The notes under the pieces were generated by a model that made no database searches, was not told where the DNA came from, and saw only the letters and a list, made by a program, of their open reading frames with translations. Of a stretch of DNA of 64,000 bases, positions 40,161-50,107 are shown piece by piece. The stretch is from Flavobacteriales bacterium. GTDB lineage: Bacteria; Bacteroidota; Bacteroidia; Flavobacteriales_D; Sanyastnellaceae. The DNA is taken from NCBI GenBank assembly GCA_016722445.1, contig JADKIZ010000006.1, positions 124,001 to 188,000 on the forward strand, given 5' to 3'. Positions within the stretch are counted from its first letter, which is position 1. The number at the start of each line of letters is the position of its first letter. Position numbers and translations under genes: made by a program.

Positions 40161-42536
40161 TTACCTCATGATCTGCACATTCCCACTCAATGTCTCCACG
40201 CCATTCAATTCAAGAATGAAGTAATACGTTCCGTCACTTATTCCATCCGCACTCCATGAATTCTGATAATGGTCCGTTTCATAAATCACATTGCCCCAAC
40301 GGTTATAAACGATCAAATGATTATCAGGTACCAATTCGAGATTTTTAAAGTGAAGGAATTGATTGCTGGCATCACCATTTGGCGTGAAAATATTAGGAGC
40401 AAATACTTGTGGAGGCAATACTGAGAAGATTTTGCATATGGCATTTTCACAACCAACCTCTGAAGTCACCGTGAGACAAACTGAATATTCACCGGGTAGA
40501 GTTGGCGTGAAGATCACGCTGCTGTCACTAAAATTTTCTGATCCGTTAATTTGCCATTCCCATGTTGCGATGTCTGATCCATTGACGAGGCTTTCACCAA
40601 CAAAATTCACCGGATTGTTCAATGTGCCGGGGTCAGTATGTATGGTAAAATCAACCGAGGGAGCAGGATGAATGTCGATGTCAAAACTCAGGGTGTCTGA
40701 TTCGCAACCATGCGCGGTTGCCCAACTACTGTATTCGTAAGTGATCACTTCGTTACCCGTATTTTCTTGGACCAGATAAATGTTTCCCGTGTTCACTTCA
40801 CCATTCAGTGACCATTCTATTTCGGCTTCCTCATCACAACTTTCGAGCGCAAAATCCGCTACCTCATTGCTACAAAGGTCAATTTCAGGAATGGAGATAA
40901 TGGGTGTTGGTTTCACATTGAGAATATCAGTTACAACTCCTGTTACCACATTGCCACATGCATCAGTAACAGTTGGGGGAGGTACATCAAGTGAAAAGAA
41001 TCCAGGGCAATACAATGGACAATTTGGAACGTTTAAAGGAAGGTCGATGAGTTTACTACCAAGGTCGCAAGGTGTTGGTGTTTCAGCAATCACTTGTTGC
41101 GTCATCCACGGATGATCTATCGTATATGGAGGTACACCGAGTCTTATGCGAATTTTGCCATCAGTAATGCACTCATCAGAACAAATCGGAAATTGATCAA
41201 CGGTCCAACCCGGCCCCCATGTTTCAACGGTGTATCCTTCAGCATATGCTGTGAATGGCCAGAGAGAAAACGGTGTGTAATAAACAAAGGTTTGATTGCA
41301 ATCGCCCTGAGGATATGTTCTGCCAAGATGCATGCGGAAATAAAATGAAGTTTCCGAACAAGAGGGTTCAAAGCAGCACATCAGCGGATCTCTGAAATCG
41401 AAATTGAGCAAATACGCTGTTCCTGGCAATGTATCAAAGGGAGCTTGTGCGGTGAAGATGTTTGTTGTGTCGCACGTAGTACTGAAAAACATTTGGCCGT
41501 CGCCCATGACGGTTCCTACGCCGGATAGTGGATCTGCATAAAAGCTTGTTGTGACATAAAAACCCGTTACAGTAATTTGTCCGGGAACCGTGATAAGCAA
41601 ACTGTCTACATGGAAGTCGGGATTGTAGCAAGAAGGCATGAAGGCAGTTCCCCATTCGGCGAGAACGCCAGTAATGAGTGGATCAATTACCACGGGAAAA
41701 TTTCGAGAATCATCCAATAACCATGATGTCTGAATTTGCGATTGCAGTTCGAAACAATCAGACCCATTTTTACGACGCCATGTATAGGTGCCTATTTCGA
41801 ATTGGTTGAAAGCATCGTAACACAGCAACGCGCCAATTGATCCAATCGGTTGATTGTTTCCATCAACAAGTATTAGTCTTCCTTTCCATCCATGTTCAGT
41901 TGAACTACCATGTTCGGGATCTTCAATAATATTTCCACCTGGAGGAAGTTTGATTTCTTCTGTAACAGTGTAAAATTCTTCCATATTTTCTGGCATCTCT
42001 AACAAGTGATAATTGGTTTTTACACTGTTTTCGTAAGCCATCATTTCTTTGTCAATATTCAAAGAAGCGTCCGATTGAATCAGGGTATTGTAAGCTTCCA
42101 GAACAATATCGCCGGATAGGTGTTGTCCATTGATTTTCGCATGATCACCCATAGAAAACTGCATTGGACTGCCTGCATTCATAGTTATTGTGCCGTTGTC
42201 AGAAATGGAAACTTCATGCGGTTGATCTTTGGCTGTCCATTGATGATTGATGTGTTTTAAAGTTGGGCGAATGCGTTTCCAATTTCCTTTTTCGTCTTTG
42301 AAGTGAATTGGATTTTTGGAATATTCGACGCGAATTTTTCCATCGGAAAATTTCCATTGGGCTGTAAACTCAGTGCGTGCATCAATTTGTTCAATCCAAC
42401 CGGACGTGACAAGGGTATCTGGATTGACCGGACGTGGTAGAAAGAATGATCCTTCAAGTGAGGTTTGCGATGACAGTTTTGTTGACATCATCAACAAGAC
42501 CATCACACCAATGAAACAAGCATATTTCATTCGCAT
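40161..42536 (-). CDS. T9SS type B secreted protein with PKD domain
   Basis: 791 residues, intact; signal peptide MRMKYACFIGVMVLLMMSTKLSSQ. The N-terminal ~280 residues resemble the beta-rich head found before repeat regions in other Bacteroidota surface proteins (WKFSDGKIRVEYSKNPIHF, FPVVIDPLITG). A Cys-rich central region follows, then a PKD domain (about 640-700, ATWEWQINGSENF), and the type B sorting domain (VFAPNIFTPNGDASNQFLHF, YNRWGNVIYET, GNVQIMR). It is a candidate adhesin. An exact -7 element lies upstream. No PorP/SprF gene is adjacent. Confidence 0.88.
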   Translation of the reverse strand: MRMKYACFIGVMVLLMMSTKLSSQTSLEGSFFLPRPVNPDTLVTSGWIEQIDARTEFTAQWKFSDGKIRVEYSKNPIHFKDEKGNWKRIRPTLKHINHQWTAKDQPHEVSISDNGTITMNAGSPMQFSMGDHAKINGQHLSGDIVLEAYNTLIQSDASLNIDKEMMAYENSVKTNYHLLEMPENMEEFYTVTEEIKLPPGGNIIEDPEHGSSTEHGWKGRLILVDGNNQPIGSIGALLCYDAFNQFEIGTYTWRRKNGSDCFELQSQIQTSWLLDDSRNFPVVIDPLITGVLAEWGTAFMPSCYNPDFHVDSLLITVPGQITVTGFYVTTSFYADPLSGVGTVMGDGQMFFSTTCDTTNIFTAQAPFDTLPGTAYLLNFDFRDPLMCCFEPSCSETSFYFRMHLGRTYPQGDCNQTFVYYTPFSLWPFTAYAEGYTVETWGPGWTVDQFPICSDECITDGKIRIRLGVPPYTIDHPWMTQQVIAETPTPCDLGSKLIDLPLNVPNCPLYCPGFFSLDVPPPTVTDACGNVVTGVVTDILNVKPTPIISIPEIDLCSNEVADFALESCDEEAEIEWSLNGEVNTGNIYLVQENTGNEVITYEYSSWATAHGCESDTLSFDIDIHPAPSVDFTIHTDPGTLNNPVNFVGESLVNGSDIATWEWQINGSENFSDSSVIFTPTLPGEYSVCLTVTSEVGCENAICKIFSVLPPQVFAPNIFTPNGDASNQFLHFKNLELVPDNHLIVYNRWGNVIYETDHYQNSWSADGISDGTYYFILELNGVETLSGNVQIMR

Positions 42537-42553
42537 CTTAATTAAGGTTAATC

Positions 42554-42561
42554 CAAATATA
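42554..42561 (-). promoter_or_regulatory. -7 promoter element (TATATTTG)
   Basis: Minus-strand TATATTTG matches TAnnTTTG exactly, 17 bases before the ATG at 42536. No convincing TTG box upstream. Confidence 0.5.
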
Positions 42562-42681
42562 GCAATTAGTTTGGTGAGGATGGATTACGAAATTTTTCCA
42601 TTCACCTACCATAAGTTGCTTTTCACCGGATTTACGAACCTTCCGTCATCAATTGGAGTGATAAACCGGCTGCGGTAACAC

Positions 42682-42689
42682 TATTTTTG
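42682..42689 (+). promoter_or_regulatory. -7 promoter element (TATTTTTG)
   Basis: TATTTTTG matches TAnnTTTG and lies 21 bases before the AIM24-like ATG at 42711. Confidence 0.4.
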
Positions 42690-42710
42690 ACCGCTATAAA
42701 AAGAAAAACC

Positions 42711-43502
42711 ATGAGATCAAATCACGAAATCGACTACCGCATTTTTGGTGAAGAAATGCAATGTGTAGAAATTGAACTGGATCCGCAGGAAACAGTTGTT
42801 GCGGAATCTGGCGCCTTCATGTATATGGACAACGGCATCCAGATGGAAACCATCTTTGGAGACGGCAGCAATAGTGGAGGCGGCTTTTTCAATAAATTGG
42901 TTGGTGCAGGAAAAAGATTGCTAACCGGTGAAAGTCTGTTTATGACAGCCTTCACACATACCGCTCAGGGAAAGGCCCGTGTGGCATTCGCATCACCATA
43001 TCCAGGAAAGATTATCCCTCTGGACCTTCAACAGCTTGGCGGAAAAATCATTTGCCAAAAGGATTCTTTTCTATGTGCAGCTAAAGGTATTTCCGTTGGC
43101 ATTGAATTTCAGAAAAGACTTGGCACCGGGCTCTTCGGTGGTGAAGGTTTTATCATGCAAAAAATAGAAGGTGATGGCCTTGCGTTTTGTCATGCTGGTG
43201 GACATATCATTGAACGCACCCTAAATCCCGGTGAGACACTGCGCATCGATACTGGTTGTGTAGTTGCATACACCAAGGAAGTAGATTTTGACATTCAATT
43301 TGTTGGTGGTATTAAGAATACGCTTTTCGGTGGCGAGGGATTTTTCTTCGCTTCACTCCGTGGACCTGGTAAAGTATGGTTACAGACATTGCCTATTTCG
43401 CGTCTTGCATCACGTATCATCAGTTATGGTGGCGTTCGCAGGAAAGAGGAAGGTAGTATTTTAGGAGGATTGGGTAATTTGCTAGATGGCGATGGTAGGT
43501 AA
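42711..43502 (+). CDS. TIGR00266/AIM24 family protein
   Basis: 263 residues from the ATG at 42711. AIM24-type double beta-roll, rich in glycines: VVAESGAFMYMDNGIQMET, then GLFGGEGFIMQKIEGDG and the later repeat TLFGGEGFFFASLRGPG. It is named after a yeast mitochondrial protein; the bacterial function is unknown. No membrane segment or catalytic motif. It is followed by the mnmH-selD operon with a ~24-base gap, perhaps cotranscribed. Confidence 0.88.
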   Translation: MRSNHEIDYRIFGEEMQCVEIELDPQETVVAESGAFMYMDNGIQMETIFGDGSNSGGGFFNKLVGAGKRLLTGESLFMTAFTHTAQGKARVAFASPYPGKIIPLDLQQLGGKIICQKDSFLCAAKGISVGIEFQKRLGTGLFGGEGFIMQKIEGDGLAFCHAGGHIIERTLNPGETLRIDTGCVVAYTKEVDFDIQFVGGIKNTLFGGEGFFFASLRGPGKVWLQTLPISRLASRIISYGGVRRKEEGSILGGLGNLLDGDGR

Positions 43503-43526
43503 ACAAAATCGCGTTATCGTATACCA

Positions 43527-44588
43527 TTGATTCATCAAACAGAAACAATATCATTTATACATCAACTGCACCGCAATGAAAGCGGTGCTGTTGTTTTGTT
43601 GGATGTTCGAAGTCCAAAAGAATTTGCTCAAGGTCATATTCCCGGAGCCGTCAATTTTCCTTTGCTCAATGATGAGGAGAGACATGTTGTAGGAATTACA
43701 TATAAGGAATCCGGTCAGCAAGACGCCGTGAAAAAGGGCTTTGAATTGGTGGGACACAAGTTTGCTGATTTTATTTCCCAAGCTGAGAGTTTATCACACG
43801 ATCGTAAAATTCATCTCTATTGCTGGCGGGGTGGATTGAGAAGTAACATCATGGCTTGGATTCTTGGTGTTGCAGGTTTTGAAGTGACCCTTTTGAAAGG
43901 TGGTTATAAATCTTATCGCGGATTGTGTTATGACTTATTCGAAAAACGCGGGAAGTTCGTTGTCCTAACCGGAATGACAGGCACTGGTAAAACGGATTGG
44001 CTCAATCTGCTTGCCGATGAAAAAGAACAGGTGATTGATTTGGAAAAAATCGCACACCATAAGGGATCTGCTTTTGGTGGATTGGGTCAGCCGGAGCAAC
44101 ACAATCAAGAGCAATTCGAAAATTTGCTGGGGATGTCGTTGTTTCATAAAGCAGACAATTCAATTTGGTTGGAAGATGAAAGTCGTTTTATCGGAAGATT
44201 GCGAATCCCTGATGTGTTTTTTCTCCGAATGATGAATGCGCCTCATGTAGAATTGCGATTGTCGGAGGAGCAAAGAATAAATAGAATCATACGTGAGTAC
44301 GGCATATTTCCTCCAGAAGCTCTTGCCGAAAAAACCAAAGCAGTGATCAAACGAATGGGTGGTGATCAGGTCAAAATTAGTTTGGAAGCATTGGATAACG
44401 GTGATCTGGCCGGATGGATCAGACCATTGTTGATGTATTATGATAAATCATATCAACATGGAAAAACGCGATTTGCAGTGAATACCGTTCTGAGTATTGA
44501 TCTCGAAATCGAAAAGCATGAAGAGGTCATTCGTTTATTAAAGACAGTATCCGCACCTAATCAAACATCAACAAATGTCATCGATTAA
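43527..44588 (+). CDS. mnmH: tRNA 2-selenouridine(34) synthase MnmH
   Basis: 353 residues. An N-terminal rhodanese domain (about 1-125; LLDVRSPKEFAQGHIPGA, catalytic Cys in LYCWRGGLRSNIMAW) is joined to a P-loop domain (about 140-353; GMTGTGKTDWL) with the conserved QNNFE-like EQFENLLG segment. It uses selenophosphate to convert 2-thiouridine to 2-selenouridine at tRNA wobble position 34. No in-frame ATG lies near the start; the TTG at 43527 fits the domain boundary. It overlaps selD by 14 bases, so supply and use of selenophosphate are coupled. Confidence 0.94.
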   Translation: MIHQTETISFIHQLHRNESGAVVLLDVRSPKEFAQGHIPGAVNFPLLNDEERHVVGITYKESGQQDAVKKGFELVGHKFADFISQAESLSHDRKIHLYCWRGGLRSNIMAWILGVAGFEVTLLKGGYKSYRGLCYDLFEKRGKFVVLTGMTGTGKTDWLNLLADEKEQVIDLEKIAHHKGSAFGGLGQPEQHNQEQFENLLGMSLFHKADNSIWLEDESRFIGRLRIPDVFFLRMMNAPHVELRLSEEQRINRIIREYGIFPPEALAEKTKAVIKRMGGDQVKISLEALDNGDLAGWIRPLLMYYDKSYQHGKTRFAVNTVLSIDLEIEKHEEVIRLLKTVSAPNQTSTNVID

Positions 44589-45618
44589 ACTCACAGAATA
44601 CAGCAAAGGTGCTGGATGTGGATGCAAAATTGCACCATCCGTACTTCAGCAAATACTGAAGACAGATCATCAATTACCTGCAGACATGAGACTCCTCGTT
44701 GGAAATGAAAGCAATGATGATGCTGCTGTTTTTGATTTGGGTAAAGACAGTTGTTTAATCAGTACAACGGATTTTTTTATGCCTGTTGTCGACGATGCAT
44801 ATCAGTTTGGAAAAATTGCGGCAGTAAATGCTTTGAGTGATGTATATGCAATGGGAGGTAAGCCAATCACTGCATTGGCGATTTTGGGTTGGCCAATCGA
44901 CAAGATTTCGCCTGATGTTGCACAGCAGGTGCTCGAAGGAGCACGTTTCATGTGTCAGATGGCAGGTATAACATTGGCAGGAGGACACAGTATTGAAAGT
45001 CAGGAACCGATATTCGGTTTGGCCGTCAACGGGCTTGTATCGAAACAAAACATCAAACGCAACAACACTGCGCAAGAAGGCGATTTGATTTTTCTCACAA
45101 AACCTTTGGGCAATGGCATTATCACTACTGCGGCAAAGCGAGGTTTAGTTGACGCACAAGCCTTCGATACATGTGTTTCTTATATGAGCACACTCAATCG
45201 TATCGGAGAAGATTTGGGTCAACTGAAAGGTGTTCATGCCATGACCGACGTTACTGGTTTTGGACTGGCAGGGCATCTCGTGGAAATGTGTGAGGGTTCC
45301 GGCCTCTCGGCCGAAATACAATTTTCAGATGTTCCAGTTTATCCATTTCTTGGAACATATCTGGATCAATTCATCTATTCCGATATGACGACAAAAAATT
45401 ACAGTTACTATGCTTCCAAAATGAATACGTTGGATGCAAAACAACTGTTCACATTGTGTGATCCACAAACCAGTGGAGGATTGTTGGTGGCTGTTGCAGA
45501 GGATAGTGTAGCAACATATCAATCGTTATGTCAAGAGCACGGAATCCCGTCGTTTGCAATAAAACCATTAGGTCGTTTTGCATCAGAAATGGAAAAACGA
45601 ATTTTGGTAAACGCGTGA
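44575..45618 (+). CDS. selD: Selenide, water dikinase SelD
   Basis: 347 residues. The N-terminal catalytic loop GAGCGCK carries Cys15 and Lys18 (equivalent to E. coli Cys17 and Lys20), so this is the cysteine form, not selenocysteine. AIRS/PurM-type ATP-binding features follow: GNESNDDAAV, STTDFFMPVVDD, and TDVTGFGLAGHL. It makes selenophosphate from selenide and ATP, used here by MnmH encoded just upstream. Nothing in the window points to selenoprotein synthesis. Confidence 0.96.
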   Translation: MSSIKLTEYSKGAGCGCKIAPSVLQQILKTDHQLPADMRLLVGNESNDDAAVFDLGKDSCLISTTDFFMPVVDDAYQFGKIAAVNALSDVYAMGGKPITALAILGWPIDKISPDVAQQVLEGARFMCQMAGITLAGGHSIESQEPIFGLAVNGLVSKQNIKRNNTAQEGDLIFLTKPLGNGIITTAAKRGLVDAQAFDTCVSYMSTLNRIGEDLGQLKGVHAMTDVTGFGLAGHLVEMCEGSGLSAEIQFSDVPVYPFLGTYLDQFIYSDMTTKNYSYYASKMNTLDAKQLFTLCDPQTSGGLLVAVAEDSVATYQSLCQEHGIPSFAIKPLGRFASEMEKRILVNA

Positions 45619-45689
45619 AGACTTGTTCTTTTTGAGAATATTTAATACCTAAAGTTTTCCAAAAAGCAATTCTTGTTTTGTCTAGCTGA

Positions 45690-45758
45690 TGAGTTTGTGG
45701 ACCCTCCTAGGCTCGAACCAGGGACCCTCCCGATCAATGGATCGGGATGCTCTAACTG
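45690..45758 (-). pseudogene. Degenerate tRNA relic
   Basis: On the minus strand a D-arm remnant (CAGTTAGAGC), a T arm CCTGG-TTCGAGC-CTAGG and a 3' acceptor AGGGTCC are recognisable, but the 5' acceptor is lost, and the anticodon arm is replaced by a perfect 7-bp hairpin (CCCGATC/GATCGGG, 4-nt loop). The T arm, acceptor and 17 downstream bases repeat those of the tRNA(CAT) gene 115 bp away with a handful of changes. Confidence 0.7.
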
Positions 45759-45769
45759 AAACTGCAAGG

Positions 45770-45802
45770 AAAAAAAAAAGCCACACATTTTACAGTGTAG
45801 CT
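45770..45802 (-). terminator. Terminator of tRNA(CAT)
   Basis: On the minus strand AGCTACAC pairs with GTGTGGCT over an 8-nt loop and runs into T9-T10. It lies 10 bases after the tRNA 3' end. Confidence 0.8.
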
Positions 45803-45812
45803 GATGAGTTTG

Positions 45813-45886
45813 TGCACCCACCTGGGCTCGAACCAGGGACCCTCTGATTATGAGTCAGATGCTCTAACCGGCTGAGCTATAGGTGC
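45813..45886 (-). tRNA. tRNA with CAT anticodon (tRNA-Met, or tRNA-Ile2)
   Basis: Full cloverleaf: acceptor GCACCTA/TGGGTGC (7 bp, one G-T), D arm GCTC/GAGC, anticodon arm TCTGA-CTCATAA-TCAGA, variable GGGTC, T arm CCTGG-TTCGAGC-CCAGG, discriminator A. No CCA is encoded. The anticodon CAT fits elongator Met, or Ile2 if TilS modifies it; I cannot separate these by eye. Confidence 0.92.
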
Positions 45887-45959
45887 ATTCCGGTAATTAC
45901 GGGGCGCAAATGTAATACGTCCTGAAGAAGATCAAAATTTTGTGGCTACATTGCGGGAT

Positions 45960-47069
45960 ATGAAAAAGCTATATTTTATCCTATTTATCATTTTATGCCA
46001 ATTCTCAATTTTGGGGCAGCCAGATAAATATGCCACGGCATTGATGAATGCCCCGTACATCGCATTTGAAGAAAAACAAATTAGTTTTCAAGATAAATCA
46101 CAACCGTCTCTTTCCATATTGATCACGAGTGATGAGGATGTTTATTCCAAAGATTTCCGTAATTGGATGAAAGGAACCATGATGGCCGAAGGAAAAAAGA
46201 ACTCCGGTTTCTATTCCGTGATAGGTGGTGTGATTCCGGTATGGAGTACAGACAGTATCAACTACCATTTCAAAATCACACCGGATGGAGACGCGTGCAG
46301 ACTTTATCTGTTGGGTGAAAGCAAGGGTAAGTTTATTTCTGATGCCACACATCACGAAGTGATAGAAAAAATGAAGTCATCCATCACCACTCAGGTGAAG
46401 GACTTTTACATCCGATACTATGATGAAAAGATCAATGATCAGCAAAAGTTTTATGATGCACAGAATTCTGATTTAGAAAAACTGCAACGCAAAAAAGAGA
46501 AGTTGGCAGGTCATTTAGCAGACAATCAAAACAACGTCACTAAGACCACCAAAAGCATGGAAAAAACCAGTTTGAAGGTTTCAGAAAGTGAAAGCAAAAT
46601 CAAATCGTTGAATGCTCAATTGCAACAAGATCAGAAAACTTCTGATCAGGCACAAAAAGAAGCAGAGGCGCAATTGAAGTTGGTGAAAGAAAAAGAAGTT
46701 GAATACAATCGCCTGAATGCAGCGGGTGCTTTAAATTCCAAAGAAGGCGAACGTGTTATCAAAGACCTTGAAAAACTCAGGTCAAAAATGGACAAGCTGC
46801 AAGAGAATGTGACCAAAACCACGGAGACCGTTACGAAATCTGAAAACAATGTTCTTAAAGAAGAACAAAACAAAACCAAAGTGGAGGCAAAACTTTCTGA
46901 TCTGAAAAATGATCGTGATAAATACGAACATGAAATTCGAAACATCAAAGGAGATCAGGACACCAACGAAAGTGAGATCAAAGACGAGCAGTTGCAAGTT
47001 GCTGCAGCCTTGGCTGATTTGGATAAACTGAAACTGGCCAAAGACCAATTTCAGAAAAACAATCAATGA
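45960..47069 (+). CDS. Secreted coiled-coil hypothetical protein
   Basis: 369 residues from the ATG at 45960; signal peptide MKKLYFILFIILCQFSILGQ. A ~140-residue globular part (with RNWMKGTMMAEGKK and DACRLYLLGESKGKF) is followed by a long Lys/Glu/Gln-rich coiled coil (about 150-369) with heptad-like KLQRKKEKLAG and KDLEKLRSKMDKLQE stretches. The globular part suggests a Bacteroidota periplasmic protein. No function recognised. Its 3' end overlaps the convergent polA end by 7 bases. Confidence 0.75.
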   Translation: MKKLYFILFIILCQFSILGQPDKYATALMNAPYIAFEEKQISFQDKSQPSLSILITSDEDVYSKDFRNWMKGTMMAEGKKNSGFYSVIGGVIPVWSTDSINYHFKITPDGDACRLYLLGESKGKFISDATHHEVIEKMKSSITTQVKDFYIRYYDEKINDQQKFYDAQNSDLEKLQRKKEKLAGHLADNQNNVTKTTKSMEKTSLKVSESESKIKSLNAQLQQDQKTSDQAQKEAEAQLKLVKEKEVEYNRLNAAGALNSKEGERVIKDLEKLRSKMDKLQENVTKTTETVTKSENNVLKEEQNKTKVEAKLSDLKNDRDKYEHEIRNIKGDQDTNESEIKDEQLQVAAALADLDKLKLAKDQFQKNNQ

Positions 47070-49851
47070 GCCTCTAACCAATTATTGCCCGTGTTCATAT
47101 CCACCACAAGTGGAACACGCATTTTTTCGGCGCCGCTCATTTTTTCAGATACGATTGCTCTTACAATATCGACTTCAGAATGGTGCACATCAAACACCAA
47201 TTCATCATGCACTTGCATCATCATTTTTGATTGCAGTTTTTGATGAGTCATCTCCTTGTGAATATCGATCATGGCGACTTTAATGATGTCTGCCGCTGAG
47301 CCCTGAATCGGTGCATTGATGGCGTTTCGTTCTGCAAATCCTCGCACAACAGCGTTAGCAGAATTGATATCGGCAAGATATCTTCTTCTTCCGCGGATGG
47401 TTTCAATGTATCCGTTCTTCCTTGCGTTTTCGATCGTGAGTTGCTGGTATGTTTTCAATCCGGAAAATTGTCTAAAGTATGAGTCGATAATTTCTTTGGC
47501 TTCACCGCGGGAAATTCCGAGGTTTTGAGCAAGTCCAAAAGCTCCTTGACCATAGATGATTCCAAAATTGACCGCCTTGGCTTTTGAACGCATATCCTTG
47601 GTGACTTCTGCTATCGGCACACCAAAAACTTTGGCTGCAGTTGCTTTGTGAATGTCTTCTCCATGCATGAACGCTTCACACATATTTTCATCATTGCTCA
47701 ACGCTGCGATGATCCGCAATTCAACTTGAGAATAGTCTGAGGAAAGAATGGTAAACTCTTCACTTCTTGGAATAAAAGCTTTGCGAATTTCTTTACCACG
47801 AAGTGTTCTGATGGGAATATTCTGAAGATTGGGATTATTGGAAGAAAGTCGTCCTGTTGCCGCTACAGTTTGCATGTAATTGGTATGCACACGACCCGTG
47901 ATCGGATTGATCATTGAGGGCAATGCATCCACATAGGTCGACTTGAGTTTTCTGATTTCCCGATAGTCAAGAATTTTAGCAATGATGGGTGCATCATGTT
48001 CGAATGTGGACAAAGTCGCTTCATCGGTGCTGTATTGACCGGTCTTTGTCTTTTAATTTGATCGGTGATCTTCATTTTTTCGAAAAGAATCACACCTAGT
48101 TGTTTCGGAGAATCGACATTGAATTTTTCACCGGCCATTTCACAAATGGTTGCTTCAAGTGTCTCGATGTCTTTCTGTAATTCACTGCTGTATTCGCGCA
48201 AAAAAGGTTCGTCAATGCGAACACCTTCCCATTCCATATCGGCAAGCACTGGAATGAGTGGCACTTCAATCTGATCAAAAACTTCTCGAACACGATCTGT
48301 GAGCTGAGGATCGAAAATGTTTTTGAGTTGCAACGTGATATCCGCATCCTCCGCTGCTTAGTCGCTGATTTCCTCAGGATTCAAATCGGCCATACTTCCT
48401 TGTGTTTTGCCCTTTTTTCCGATGAGTGTATCAATTGAAATCGGCGAATACTTCAAATAAACTTCACTCAAAAAATCCATACCATGTTTCCCATCCGGAT
48501 TGATGAGATAGTGGGCCACCATGGTATCAAATACCCGATTTTGAACTTCGATGCCGTACTTTCTCAGCATCTTGAAATCGTATTTATAATTCTGTGCGAT
48601 GAGTTCCTTTTGTGGATCAGTAAAGAGGGGTTCAAATTTTTTGACCAGCAACATCGCTGCATCTTTTTCTTTAGGAACAGCCACATACCAAGCTTCGCCG
48701 GCTTGTATCGAAAATGACATACCCACAAGATCGGCATTGATGGGTTCTATATCGCTTGTCTCCGTATCAAAACAAAAGACGCTTGATGTCATGAGTTTTT
48801 TAATCAGTACATCTATTTCTTCATCTGATTTGACCAAATGATATTGATGAGGAACATCTTGAATTGTTTTTAATTGACTTGCCGGATTGGCTTCTTTTTC
48901 TGCTGCTGACTCCACCTCATCCGGAGCGAATAATTCGCCTTGTTTACCTTCGAAAGGCGCAGGACTATCACCAATCACACGTTTTAGGATGGTGCGAAAT
49001 TCCAATTCTTCAAAAACCTCGCGAATCAATTCTTTGTTGACACTTTGTACCTTGAGTTTTTCTTCTTCGAAAGGGACAGGAGCATCCACAACGATGGTTG
49101 CAAGTCTTTTTGAGAGTAATGCAATTTCTTTATTGTTTTCTACATTCTCTTTTTGTTTCCCTTTCAGTTTGTCTGTGTTCGCAAGCAAGCCTTCCACAGA
49201 CCCAAATTCTTGAGCGAGTTTGGTAGCAGTTTTTTCACCGATGCCAGGAATTCCTGGGATGTTGTCTACGGCATCTCCCATCATTCCCAGGATATCGATT
49301 ACTTGTTCTACTCTTTCGATGCCGAATTTTTCACACACTTCGGGAACACCCAAAATATCAGCTTCATTGCCGCCACGACCAGGTCTATAAATGAAAATAT
49401 TGTCACTTACAAGTTGCCCATAGTCTTTATCACTCGTCATCATATAAGTGAGGAAGCCGTGCTCTTCTGCACGTTTGGCAAGTGTTCCAATCACATCATC
49501 CGCCTCGAATTTGCTGATCTGATAAACAGGAATATTCATCGCTTCAATGATTCGGACGATGTAAGGAAAAGCAAGCTTGATGTCCTCAGGAGTTTCTTCG
49601 CGATTTGCTTTGTATTCAGGAAACTCATCCACCCGGAAAGTATCTTCATGTGGATCAAAAACCACGGCCATGTGTGATGGTTTTTCATTTTTCAAAATAT
49701 CCAATAACACATTGGTGAATCCAAACATGGCTGAAGTATTGAGCCCTTTTGAATTGATCCTCGGGTTTTTGATAAAGGCGTAATAAGCACGGAATATGAG
49801 TGCGTATGCATCGAGGAGAAATAGTTTTTTGTCAGATTCTTTTGAGATCAT
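47063..49851 (-). CDS. polA: DNA polymerase I, with an in-frame stop and a frameshift
   Basis: About 929 residues after repair. 5'-3' exonuclease domain (1-290, LLDAYALIFRAYYAF, MTSDKDYGQLV). Proofreading domain (about 330-500, FCFDTETSDIEP) with its acidic pair retained. Polymerase domain with motif A SDYSQVELRIIAAL, motif B RSKAKAVNFGIIYGQ and motif C MQVHDELVFD. A TAA at 48360-48358 sits where relatives have Tyr in the DYAAEDAD motif, in the same frame. At 48051-48054 one A is missing on the coding strand; adding it gives IKKTKTGQYSTDEATL. Pol I fills gaps and removes RNA primers, and losing it would be severe, so both lesions are likely errors in the sequence. Convergent with the coiled-coil gene. 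Confidence 0.92.
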
Positions 49852-50107
49852 GCATTGAAAAATTGGGTCAGCGAAGTAAGTGAATGAATCCGGTATTACC
49901 GGCTTTCATTTTCGACGAGTTGTTAAACCTGAACATTCAGTCGATTTCGTCAATGAGATTCAAAGGTGTTTTGGATTGGAATAGAAATTCGACGGCACGA
50001 TTCGAGTTAATGTCTTCAGACATGTAAAAAATGCAGGAGATTGAATAGGTATTGTCGGATAGATTGGAATGGAGAATGGTAAATTCGAAAAAGCAATTTA
50101 TTCCTTT

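Noticed and set aside
44617..44622. Selenocysteine codon in SelD
   Set aside because: The catalytic codon is TGT (Cys15); no in-frame TGA occurs there.
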